This document shows, one piece after another, positions 42,511-50,886 of a DNA stretch of 64,000 nt; positions within the stretch are counted from its first letter, which is position 1, and the number at the start of each line of letters is the position of its first letter. Position numbers and translations under genes: made by a program. The notes under the pieces were generated by a model, which worked only from the letters and a program-made list of their open reading frames with translations, made no database searches and was not told the DNA's origin. The stretch is from Bacillota bacterium (lineage in GTDB: Bacteria; Bacillota; Negativicutes; CTSoil-072), in the NCBI GenBank assembly GCA_017889545.1, contig JAGFZV010000012.1:19147-83146 (forward strand), given 5' to 3'.

Positions 42511-43233
42511 GTGGAACGTCTGCAAAAAATACTCAGTCAGGCCGGGGTATGTTCCCGGCGTGAAGCGGAAACCCGGATATTGGCCGGAAGAGTGATGATC
42601 AATGGGCAAGTTGTGACTGAATTGGGCGTAAAGGTTGATCCGGTGCAGGATGAGATTGTGGTTGACGGCAAACGAATAGCTGCGCAAAAACACATATATA
42701 TTCTTTTGAATAAGCCAACTGGCGTTGTTACGACTTTATCAGATCCGCAGAGGCGAAGAACAGTTGCAGACTTGCTGCACGGAATTTCCGAACGCGTGTA
42801 TCCCGTTGGCAGACTGGATTATCATACGCAAGGATTATTGCTTTTGACGAATGACGGCGATTTGGCAAATCGTTTAATGCATCCGCGTCAGCATGTCGAC
42901 AAGACATATGTGGTTAAGGCGTATGGAACAGTATCGGAAGACCGGTTGGATATACTAAGAACGGGGATTAAGCTGTCGGATGGGATTACAGCCCCGGCAT
43001 TGATCCGGATTTTGAGCGTTGATAATGAGCAGCATTTTAGTATGGTCGAGGTGACGATACACGAAGGAAAAAACCGCCAAATCCGGCGAATGTTCGAAGC
43101 AATCGGTCACCCTGTTAAACAACTTGAAAGAACAAGAATTGCGTTTTTAACGCTGCAGAATTTACCGGCAGGATCTTTTCGGCATCTTACGAAAGACGAA
43201 GTAAACCGACTAAAAAAATTGGCGGAAAAGTGA
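42511..43233 (+). CDS. rluB: rRNA pseudouridine synthase (RsuA/RluB family)
   Basis: 240 residues: S4 domain (RLQKILSQAGVCSRREAE) and catalytic domain with the Asp in VGRLDYHTQGLLLLTNDG, and the family end KNRQIRRMFEAIGHPV. Converts a uridine of 23S rRNA to pseudouridine. GTG 42511 is chosen (AAAAGGGG 8 bases upstream); longer frames overlap dacF. Downstream of dacF and scpB, the usual place. Confidence 0.94.
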   Translation: MERLQKILSQAGVCSRREAETRILAGRVMINGQVVTELGVKVDPVQDEIVVDGKRIAAQKHIYILLNKPTGVVTTLSDPQRRRTVADLLHGISERVYPVGRLDYHTQGLLLLTNDGDLANRLMHPRQHVDKTYVVKAYGTVSEDRLDILRTGIKLSDGITAPALIRILSVDNEQHFSMVEVTIHEGKNRQIRRMFEAIGHPVKQLERTRIAFLTLQNLPAGSFRHLTKDEVNRLKKLAEK

Positions 43234-43275
43234 ATTCTCCCGATTAGGTCATAAGCTGATGCGAGGTTGAGTTAT

Positions 43276-44523
43276 ATGAAAAAAATACTGGTGATTGGCG
43301 GCGGAGCCGCCGGCATAATGGCAGCGATCAGTGCGGCAGAACATGGCGGAAAGGTTACGTTGTTGGAAAAAATGCCTTCAGTAGGACGTAAACTGTTAAT
43401 AACCGGCAAAGGCCGCTGTAATATTACGAATAATTGCGACTTGGATGGATTGATACAAAACATGCCCGGGAACGGCAGTTTTTTGTATAGTGCTTTTTCT
43501 CAATTTACGAATCATGATGTTCGAGAGTTCTTTCATCGACATGGACTTCTGACCAAGGTAGAACGCGGAGGGCGTGTTTTCCCGATAACGGATAAGGCTG
43601 CAGATGTTGTAGCAACATTGCGCCTGGCGTTGCGAAAACTGCAAGTAAGCGTTGTAACGGAACATCCCGTAAAAGAGTTTACTGTGTCCGATGGCAAAAT
43701 CAGCAAAGTGACAACAATAGCGAACTCAGAATATGGTGCAGATGCTTTTATCTTAGCAACCGGCGGTGCATCATATCCGGGAACGGGATCGTCTGGGGAT
43801 GGCTATCGGCTAGCATCGGCATTAGGACATACGATTATTCCTTTGAGGCCATCGTTAGTGCCTCTTGAAGTCGAAGAAGAATGGATCAAGGATCTTCAGG
43901 GCCTTTCTTTGAAAAATATTCGAGCAGCGATTTTTGCTGATGGGAAGCCTGTTGCAAGCGAGTTTGGCGAAATGTTATTTACCCATTTTGGAGTATCAGG
44001 ACCAGTCATTCTTTCATTGAGTGAACATGTCTCTGAATTTTTGGCTGCACAAAATGGGAATAAAAGCGACATAACGTTAGAGATTAATTTAAAACCGGCC
44101 TTGACAGCAGAAGTTCTTGATCAACGTATCCAAAGGGATTTTGAAAAATTTATCCGCAAACGGATGAAGAATGCACTAAATGATTTACTGCCGGTAAAAA
44201 TGATCGATGTTATGATTGATTTGGCGCATATTGATCCGGAAAAACCGGTTCACCAATTAAAAAAAAGTGAACGCTTGCGGCTTGTTCATCAACTCCAGCA
44301 CGTTTGCTTGACGGTTAAAGGCGCCCGTCCATTAAGTGAAGCAGTGGTTACCGCCGGTGGGGTAAGTACAAAAGAAATCAATTCAAAAACGATGAACTCG
44401 AAATTAATCAGCAATTTATATTTTGCAGGTGAAGTGATCGATGTCAACGGCTATACAGGAGGGTATAACCTTCAAGCAGCGTTTTCCACCGGATATACAG
44501 CCGGATTGCATTCTGTAGATTGA
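43276..44523 (+). CDS. HI0933-family NAD(P)/FAD-dependent oxidoreductase (BaiN-like)
   Basis: 415 residues. FAD-binding Rossmann motif VIGGGAAGIMAAISAAEHG at the start, then KLLITGKGRCNITN, LATGGASYPGTGSSGDGY and the C-terminal VTAGGVSTKEIN / GEVIDVNGYTGGYNLQAA. These are diagnostic of the HI0933/YhiN flavoproteins; one relative (BaiN) reduces bile acid intermediates, but the native substrate is unknown. ATG 43276 has GAGG 9 bases upstream. It precedes aroF in the same direction. Confidence 0.93.
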   Translation: MKKILVIGGGAAGIMAAISAAEHGGKVTLLEKMPSVGRKLLITGKGRCNITNNCDLDGLIQNMPGNGSFLYSAFSQFTNHDVREFFHRHGLLTKVERGGRVFPITDKAADVVATLRLALRKLQVSVVTEHPVKEFTVSDGKISKVTTIANSEYGADAFILATGGASYPGTGSSGDGYRLASALGHTIIPLRPSLVPLEVEEEWIKDLQGLSLKNIRAAIFADGKPVASEFGEMLFTHFGVSGPVILSLSEHVSEFLAAQNGNKSDITLEINLKPALTAEVLDQRIQRDFEKFIRKRMKNALNDLLPVKMIDVMIDLAHIDPEKPVHQLKKSERLRLVHQLQHVCLTVKGARPLSEAVVTAGGVSTKEINSKTMNSKLISNLYFAGEVIDVNGYTGGYNLQAAFSTGYTAGLHSVD

Positions 44524-44605
44524 AATATTGCTGCAGCAGAACAAAGGATATTGATCTGTAATGAGGAAATATAGTACATGAATATAGTTCGAGGAGAAAT
44601 CTGCC

Positions 44606-45643
44606 ATGATTATCCTGATGAATGCACCAACCGGGGAACAATTGAACCGTTTGCTGGAAAAACTTCAGCAGCATGGTCTTGCGGCTCAAATTCTTCAACA
44701 GGGAGAAAATACTATTGTTTCGGCGGCAGGCGATGCGCATCATTGTCATATTGATTTGTATGAAAGAATGACGGGGGTTGATCGTGTGATCCCGATCCTT
44801 ACGCCATTCAAGCTGGTTAGCAGGGAGTTTTGTCCGCAAAATACAAAAGTACAAGTTGGCAATGTCGTGTTTGGCGGTGAAAGCGTGCAAATCATTGCCG
44901 GCCCCTGTGCAGTCGAAAGTTATGAACAACTATATGAAACTGCAGTTTCGGTCAAAAAATCCGGCGCAGTGATGCTGCGTGGCGGAACATATAAACCACG
45001 CACATCCCCCTATAGTTTTCAGGGTCTGGAGAAGGAAGGACTGGAAATTCTCCAGGCTGTTGGACAGTCGGTTGGTTTGCCGGTCGTTTCTGAAGTAACC
45101 GACCCCCGAACGGTCGGTATTGTTGCTCAATATGCTGATATGCTGCAAATTGGCGCCCGAAACATGCAGAACTTTGCGTTGCTAAAAGAAATTGCAACGA
45201 TTAATAAGCCTGTCTTATTAAAACGCGGCAATTCGGCAACGATTGAAGAGTGGCTGATGGCTGCGGAATATATCGCTGTAGGCGGGAATTTACAGATCGT
45301 TTTGTGTGAACGAGGTATTCGCACTTTTGAACCATCCACACGGAATACATTGGATCTTAATGCGGTGCCGGTAGTAAAACAATTGTGTCACTTGCCGGTC
45401 ATAGTGGATCCAAGCCACGGAACCGGTCATTGGAAACTAGTAGGACCGATGTCAAAAGCGGCTTTGGCAGCTGGGGCGGATGGCCTTATTATCGAAGTTC
45501 ATCCTCATCCCGATGAAGCGTTATCAGACGGAGCGCAATCATTGACACCTGTTAATTTTGCCCAGTTGATGACTGAGTTGAGGGCGTTGGCTGATGTATT
45601 GGGCCGTAGCATGTTAATGGGAGGAGAAACAGATCATGAATGA
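44606..45643 (+). CDS. aroF: 3-deoxy-7-phosphoheptulonate synthase (DAHP synthase, type I-beta)
   Basis: First step of the shikimate pathway, 345 residues. An N-terminal ferredoxin-like regulatory domain (about residues 1-75), as in the Thermotoga enzyme, precedes the barrel: IIAGPCAVESYEQ, LRGGTYKPRTSPYSFQG, IGARNMQNF, KRGNSATIEEWL, VIVDPSHGTGH. The N-terminal domain normally mediates feedback inhibition by aromatic amino acids. It overlaps aroA by 8 bases. Confidence 0.96.
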   Translation: MIILMNAPTGEQLNRLLEKLQQHGLAAQILQQGENTIVSAAGDAHHCHIDLYERMTGVDRVIPILTPFKLVSREFCPQNTKVQVGNVVFGGESVQIIAGPCAVESYEQLYETAVSVKKSGAVMLRGGTYKPRTSPYSFQGLEKEGLEILQAVGQSVGLPVVSEVTDPRTVGIVAQYADMLQIGARNMQNFALLKEIATINKPVLLKRGNSATIEEWLMAAEYIAVGGNLQIVLCERGIRTFEPSTRNTLDLNAVPVVKQLCHLPVIVDPSHGTGHWKLVGPMSKAALAAGADGLIIEVHPHPDEALSDGAQSLTPVNFAQLMTELRALADVLGRSMLMGGETDHE

Positions 45644-46934
45644 AATACACCGCATTCAAACAGTACGATCCAAAACTTCTTTATCAGGAACGATTATTAT
45701 TCCGGGAGACAAATCGATATCCCATCGCAGCGTTATGCTTTCTTCGTTGTCAGACAGTCCGGTACAAGTGAACAACTTTTTGTTTTCTGAAGATTGTTTG
45801 TCGACCATTGCTTGCATGAAAGAATTGGGAGCAACGATTGAATTCACCGGCGAACAGCAAGTAACAATACAAGGCCGTGGTTTCTACGGCTTGATTGAGC
45901 CTAGTGATGTGTTGAATGCCGGAAATTCCGGAACCACATTGCGGTTGCTATCCGGTATTCTTGCCGCTCAGCCGTTTTTTAGCGTAATAACCGGCGATAG
46001 TTCTTTAAGACGACGTCCTATGGGGCGCGTAGTTGAACCATTGAGTCGTATGGGATGCCGGATTATTGGCCGCGAACAATCCCGTTATGCGCCACTTGCT
46101 ATCCAACCTGCCGGAGTGATCCAAGGTATTGCCTATTCATTACCGGTTGCAAGCGCTCAAATTAAATCCGCCATATTACTGGCGGCTTTATTCGCCAACA
46201 GCAATACAACGATTACTGAACCATTCCTCTCCCGTGATCATACGGAAAGAATGTTTCAATTGTTTGGCGTGCCGGTCGAACGTCATGACTTGTCCGTAAC
46301 AGTTTCACCGGTTTCATCTCTCAAAGCCCCTGCGGTGATTGATGTACCCGGGGATATTAGTTCAGCAGCTTTTTGGCTGGTTGCCGCATCAATTGTTCCT
46401 GGCAGTGAACTGATTTTACGTAACGTAGGGCTAAATCCGACTCGCAGTGGTATTTTAGACATATTGCAGTTAATGGGCGCTGATATTAGCATGATGAATC
46501 AGCGTCTTGATGCAGCGGAACCGGTAGCCGATATCGTTGTCCATTCTGCTGATTTGCAGGGAGTTTCTCTTGATGCGGAAATTATTCCACGTCTGATCGA
46601 TGAGATTCCTGTTCTGGCAGTTGCAGCATTATTTGCAAACGGTCGTACTGTTATTCGCGGCGCTGAAGAATTAAGGGTAAAAGAAACTGACCGTTTGCGC
46701 GCTATTGTTGACGAGTTTGGGAAAATGGGCGCAGTGATTACTGAAACTGCTGATGGCTTAATTATTGATGGTCCGCAAAAACTTCATTCTGCTTTATGTC
46801 TCTCACATGGTGATCATAGGATGGCTATGGCTCTATCGATTGCCGGCGTGGCTGCTGAGGGGGTAGAAATTATGAATCCTGCTTGTGCGGCTGTCTCGTA
46901 TCCCAATTTTTTTACTGTTCTTGACCAATTATAA
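45636..46934 (+). CDS. aroA: 5-enolpyruvylshikimate-3-phosphate synthase
   Basis: 432 residues. Substrate-binding motifs PGDKSISHRSVML, NAGNSGTTLRLLSGIL, VASAQIKSAILLAAL, IPVLAVAALFANG and the end motif DHRMAMALSIAG are complete. The 'NAGNSGT' form with alanine after the first N resembles class II-like enzymes of Gram-positives, so glyphosate tolerance is possible but not inferred with confidence. Directly upstream of cmk, as in many bacteria. Confidence 0.97.
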   Translation: MNEIHRIQTVRSKTSLSGTIIIPGDKSISHRSVMLSSLSDSPVQVNNFLFSEDCLSTIACMKELGATIEFTGEQQVTIQGRGFYGLIEPSDVLNAGNSGTTLRLLSGILAAQPFFSVITGDSSLRRRPMGRVVEPLSRMGCRIIGREQSRYAPLAIQPAGVIQGIAYSLPVASAQIKSAILLAALFANSNTTITEPFLSRDHTERMFQLFGVPVERHDLSVTVSPVSSLKAPAVIDVPGDISSAAFWLVAASIVPGSELILRNVGLNPTRSGILDILQLMGADISMMNQRLDAAEPVADIVVHSADLQGVSLDAEIIPRLIDEIPVLAVAALFANGRTVIRGAEELRVKETDRLRAIVDEFGKMGAVITETADGLIIDGPQKLHSALCLSHGDHRMAMALSIAGVAAEGVEIMNPACAAVSYPNFFTVLDQL

Positions 46935-46971
46935 TCTTAATGATGAAAGCATTGTATTTATGGAGGAAATG

Positions 46972-47640
46972 ATGAAAAAATTAACAATTGCAATTGATGG
47001 ACCGGCAGGGGCTGGAAAGAGTACGGTTGCACAGATCGTCGCTCAACGATTGAATTACGTTTATATTGACACTGGTGCGATGTACCGGGCAATTACCTGG
47101 CAGGCGATATGTCAAAATCTCTCGGGCGAAGATGTAAAAGACATCATTCAAATTGCTCGATCCTGTGACCTTCGATTGGTTTATCAGAATGACAAAACAC
47201 ATGTCTCGGTTGACGGAGTTGATGTTACAGAGCAGATACGGCTGCCGGAAGTATCAAGAATGGTGTCGGCGGTAGCTTTAATTCCTGAAGTCCGGGCTGA
47301 AATGCTTGTACTGCAGCGTAATATGGGTAGTGAAGGCGGAGTAGTGATGGACGGCCGGGACATTGGGACTCATGTGCTGCCAGGAGCTGATGTGAAGATT
47401 TTCTTGACCGCGTCTATTCCGGAGCGTGCGCGGCGACGCTGGCTGGAATTGCAGCAGAAGGGATTCGCTATCGAATTTGAGCAAATGCAACAGGAGATTA
47501 TTACCCGGGACAAGATTGACAGCGAACGGGAAGCGGCGCCGTTGATGCAGGCGGCGGATGCGATATTGCTTGATACCACTGGTTTGGGAATTGAGGAAGT
47601 AGTCCAGGCGATATTACAAGTTTGCAAGGAGCGACTTTAA
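46972..47640 (+). CDS. cmk: Cytidylate kinase
   Basis: Phosphorylates CMP and dCMP, 222 residues. P-loop IDGPAGAGKSTVAQ near residues 7-20, YIDTGAMYRAITW, and VVMDGRDIGTHVLP with the C-terminal lid ARRRWLELQQKG. ATG 46972 follows GGAGG with 5-base spacing; the longer frame from 46885 overlaps aroA. It is followed directly by plsC. Confidence 0.97.
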   Translation: MKKLTIAIDGPAGAGKSTVAQIVAQRLNYVYIDTGAMYRAITWQAICQNLSGEDVKDIIQIARSCDLRLVYQNDKTHVSVDGVDVTEQIRLPEVSRMVSAVALIPEVRAEMLVLQRNMGSEGGVVMDGRDIGTHVLPGADVKIFLTASIPERARRRWLELQQKGFAIEFEQMQQEIITRDKIDSEREAAPLMQAADAILLDTTGLGIEEVVQAILQVCKERL

Positions 47641-48228
47641 TTGTATGAATTCCTAAGAGTTATTTTTGGTTTCATTTTCACTATTTTTTTTCGCTGGAAA
47701 GTATCCGGAGTGGATAATATCCCAAAAAACGGCGGAGTTCTGATTTGTGCTAATCATATCAGCTTGCTGGATCCTCCGGTAATAGCCACTGCTGTACCAA
47801 GACAGCTTCATTACATGGCGAAGGAAGAGCTGTTTCGCATCTGGGGTTTTGGCCGCCTTATTCGAAATTTAAATGCGTTTCCTGTTCGGCGTGGAGCAGC
47901 CGATCGCACAGCAATCCGAACGGCTTTGGGACTATTGATTGCCGGTGAAGTGGTTGGGATGTTTCCTGAAGGAACGAGAAGCAAAACAGGCATTTTAGGC
48001 AACCCTGAACCCGGAGTTAGTCTGATTGCAGCTAGGGCCGGAGTTCCAATTGTGCCGGCAGCGATAACCGGAACCAATCAATTTTTTTGCAATGGAAAAA
48101 TTTTGCCTCAATTTTCGGTTAAGTTCGGCAAACCGATCCCGATTGAACAGGGGAAAATCGACAAAGAGGCTCTTGATGCATTGAGCAAAACCATCATGAG
48201 TGAAATTAGTAATTTATTAAAGGAGTAA
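47641..48228 (+). CDS. plsC: 1-acyl-sn-glycerol-3-phosphate acyltransferase
   Basis: 195 residues, membrane-associated. Acyltransferase motifs: CANHISLLDPPV (HX4D), FPVRRGAADRTAI, FPEGTRSK and VPIVPAAITGT. It makes phosphatidic acid for membrane lipids, the step after PlsY, which is also in this window. TTG 47641 starts right after the cmk stop with AAGGAG 9 bases upstream. cmk-plsC-ispH-rpsA is the conserved order; here lytST-cstA interrupts it. Confidence 0.95.
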   Translation: MYEFLRVIFGFIFTIFFRWKVSGVDNIPKNGGVLICANHISLLDPPVIATAVPRQLHYMAKEELFRIWGFGRLIRNLNAFPVRRGAADRTAIRTALGLLIAGEVVGMFPEGTRSKTGILGNPEPGVSLIAARAGVPIVPAAITGTNQFFCNGKILPQFSVKFGKPIPIEQGKIDKEALDALSKTIMSEISNLLKE

Positions 48229-48232
48229 TATC

Positions 48233-49939
48233 ATGGAAGATAGTCTGTCAATGATATTGATCCAGAGAATTGCTTTTATTGCCGTTGTAGCCTACGTGTT
48301 TTCACAAACGCAGGCTTTTCGTTTTGTGTATAAGGAACATACAAGTTATAAGGAAAAGACGGTGCTAACCCTCATCTTTTCCGCAATATCGATTGCCGGT
48401 ACTTATTTGGGGATTCCCATTGAAGGAGCAATCGCTAATGTGCGCGATATGGGCAGTATTGTCGCCGGTTTATTGGGCGGACCGTTGGTGGGTATCGCTA
48501 CCGGTTTAATCAGCGGCATCCATCGGATCAGCATGGGCGGGTTTACAGCGCTCCAATGCGGAATAGCGACTATCCTTGGCGGCATTTTAGCAGGATATAT
48601 CCATAGCAAGATGAAACCGAAAAATCCGGATTGGATCACAGGCGTCATAACCGGAGTCGGTGTTATTATCTTCAGCATGCTGCTTATCCTTGTCTTTTCG
48701 AAACCGTTTGAAAGCGCATTTTCGTTGGTGGCGCAAGTCATTATACCCATGTCATTGGCAAATGCTCTTGGGATTGGTGTCTTTATGATTATTGTTCAAA
48801 ATGCCAAAGAGCATCAAACCCGTATTGCCGCTCTTCAAACACATCGAGCGCTAAGAATTGCCAATGCGGCTCTCCCTTATTTTCGGCAGGGAGGATTGAC
48901 CGCATGGTCGGCCCAGAAAGTGGCTACGACGATCCTGATGATGACTTCTGCCGCGGCTGTGGCGATTACTGACTGTAAACAAGTGTTGGCGCACGCCGGT
49001 TTGGGGAATGATCACCATTGTCCAGGCGGACCCCCTCTAACAGCGGTCACAAAATCGTGCTTATCGAGCGGTTGTATGATGGTGGCGCAAACTGCGGCCG
49101 AAATTGGCTGCAATCATGCTGATTGCCCGTTGAAATCAGCAGTCATCGTACCTTTGTTCTGCCGGGATGATATTGCGGGTACCCTGAAAATTTATTATGC
49201 AGCTGAAGATGCAATGACTTCGCTGGACAATGAATTTGCACAGGGGTTGGGTCAGCTCTTCAGCACACAGTTGGAACTTGCCAATTTACAACAGAAAGCG
49301 GAGTTGGCTACTGTTGCCGAACTCAATGCGCTCCGTGCGCAAATTAATCCGCATTTTTTGTTTAATGCTTTGAATACCATCGTGTCTCTTTGCCGCACAG
49401 ACTCGGAACAGGCCAGAAATTTGATCATTGAATTAAGCGAATTTTTTCGCCGCAGCTTGAAATCTTCACGTGACTTTATCACTTTGCAAGAAGAACTTCA
49501 GCAAGTTGATTCCTATCTTACGCTGGAAAAGGCCCGTTTTGGCGACCGGCTTTCCGTTATAAAAAAGATTGATGCGAAAGTCGAGAATATACAGATTCCT
49601 TCCTTTACGCTGCAACCGCTAGTGGAGAATGCAGTAAAACATGGACTGCTTTCCCGGGCAAACGGTGGCACAATCACAATTTCGGCCGAACAAGCCGGTT
49701 CTGTCGTTGAGATCCAAGTCGAAGATGATGGGCAAGGAATTCCCCAGGAAGATATGAAGCAGATATTCGAACACGGTTTTGGCAAAGGTGCGGGCGTAGG
49801 GCTTACGAATGTGAATGAGCGCCTCAAGAATATTTATGGACAGCAATATGCAATACGGATCGACAGTGTTGAAGGAAAAGGAACGATCATCTATGTCACC
49901 ATACCATTACATAGCAAGGATAAGGATGGGGTAGCATGA
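48233..49939 (+). CDS. lytS: LytS/YehU-type sensor histidine kinase
   Basis: 568 residues: five to six transmembrane helices of the 5TM-5TMR_LYT type in the first 200 residues (ISIAGTYLGIPIEGAIANVRD), a GAF domain (about 210-350) rich in cysteine (GNDHHCPGG, KSCLSSGCMM, IGCNHADCPLKSA), then the His_kinase domain with the phospho-His in LRAQINPHFLFNALN and an ATPase end (DDGQGIP, GVGLTNVNERL). It overlaps its partner regulator by 4 bases. Homologues sense pyruvate (BtsS, LytS), consistent with the CstA gene downstream. Confidence 0.95.
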   Translation: MEDSLSMILIQRIAFIAVVAYVFSQTQAFRFVYKEHTSYKEKTVLTLIFSAISIAGTYLGIPIEGAIANVRDMGSIVAGLLGGPLVGIATGLISGIHRISMGGFTALQCGIATILGGILAGYIHSKMKPKNPDWITGVITGVGVIIFSMLLILVFSKPFESAFSLVAQVIIPMSLANALGIGVFMIIVQNAKEHQTRIAALQTHRALRIANAALPYFRQGGLTAWSAQKVATTILMMTSAAAVAITDCKQVLAHAGLGNDHHCPGGPPLTAVTKSCLSSGCMMVAQTAAEIGCNHADCPLKSAVIVPLFCRDDIAGTLKIYYAAEDAMTSLDNEFAQGLGQLFSTQLELANLQQKAELATVAELNALRAQINPHFLFNALNTIVSLCRTDSEQARNLIIELSEFFRRSLKSSRDFITLQEELQQVDSYLTLEKARFGDRLSVIKKIDAKVENIQIPSFTLQPLVENAVKHGLLSRANGGTITISAEQAGSVVEIQVEDDGQGIPQEDMKQIFEHGFGKGAGVGLTNVNERLKNIYGQQYAIRIDSVEGKGTIIYVTIPLHSKDKDGVA

Positions 49940-50712
49940 ATAAGGATAGCCGCAAGATACGGGCAATTATTGTCGATGATGAAGTCCATGCACGTGACGA
50001 ACTGCAATATTTATTGGAACAAGAGCCTGACGTTTCCGTTATTAATAAGTTCTGCAGCTATCAGGAAGCGTTGGAAGCAGTACAAAATGGAAAACCGCAT
50101 TTGATCTTCATGGACATTGAAATGCCCGGGATCAGCGGAATCAAGGCTGCCGAAGAAATAATGGATATGGATAGGCCGCCGCTCGTTGTATTTGCTACAG
50201 CGCACGAAGAATTTGCCCTGAGAGCGTTTGAATTGGACGCAGTAGATTATTTATTGAAACCATTCTCTGCAAAGCGTGTTTCCAAATCCATCAACCGGGT
50301 TCGTCGTCTGATGGATCAGTCTTCTGTTGTTGAGCTTAAGAAAAACAAGACGTTGGATAAATCGGCCGATCATATGTACAATAAAACGAAATTGGCGATT
50401 GAGCATAATGCGAAAGCGACGATTGTTGATACCAGCGATATCATTATGGCTTGTTATTGTGAAGGCCAGCTTAAAATTTATACGCAGGAACAAAAATATC
50501 AGTGTAATATGACGTTGCAGGATTTACAGGCACGTTTGGATGATCAATGTTTTTTTCGCAGTCACAGGGCTTATATCGTGAATATCGAAAAAGTCAGGGA
50601 GATTATTCCTTGGTTTAATGGTACGTATAACCTTACTATGGAAGGACTATCCAGCGAAGTTCCTGTCAGCAGGCAGCAAGCTCCCAAACTAAAGAAAATA
50701 TTTGGCCTGTAG
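49936..50712 (+). CDS. lytT: LytTR-family response regulator
   Basis: 258 residues: receiver domain with DDE near residue 14, phosphorylation site D60 (LIFMDIEMPG) and the lysine in LLKPFSAKR; a basic linker; and a C-terminal LytTR DNA-binding domain (FRSHRAYIVNIEKVREIIPW and YNLTMEG ... VPVSRQQAPKLK). It forms a two-component system with LytS. Ends in a perfect terminator. The cstA gene downstream is the probable target. Confidence 0.95.
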   Translation: MNKDSRKIRAIIVDDEVHARDELQYLLEQEPDVSVINKFCSYQEALEAVQNGKPHLIFMDIEMPGISGIKAAEEIMDMDRPPLVVFATAHEEFALRAFELDAVDYLLKPFSAKRVSKSINRVRRLMDQSSVVELKKNKTLDKSADHMYNKTKLAIEHNAKATIVDTSDIIMACYCEGQLKIYTQEQKYQCNMTLQDLQARLDDQCFFRSHRAYIVNIEKVREIIPWFNGTYNLTMEGLSSEVPVSRQQAPKLKKIFGL

Positions 50713-50760
50713 TGCAGTTTGTTCTTCTATTCATGCATTTCGGCTAGCGATTTTGACATT

Positions 50761-50788
50761 CTGCCGGCAATTTATTGCCGGCAGTTTT
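50761..50788 (+). terminator. Terminator after lytT
   Basis: CTGCCGGCAA (50761-50770) and TTGCCGGCAG (50775-50784), a perfect 10-base stem with TTTA loop followed by TTTT. Confidence 0.88.
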
Positions 50789-50886
50789 GAATTGAGTTAT
50801 GCTATTATTGAGGATAAAAATATATTAGGAAAGGAGAGTATACGTTCTTATCGATTAAATAAGAATAAATACGAAAGGGGAATATT

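Noticed and set aside
50781..50801. Pair of LytTR-like direct repeats (GCAGTTTTG and TGAGTTATG)
   Set aside because: They are spaced 12 bases start to start, not the ~21 expected for LytTR dimers, and each fits only 7 of 9 consensus positions; the first overlaps the terminator.
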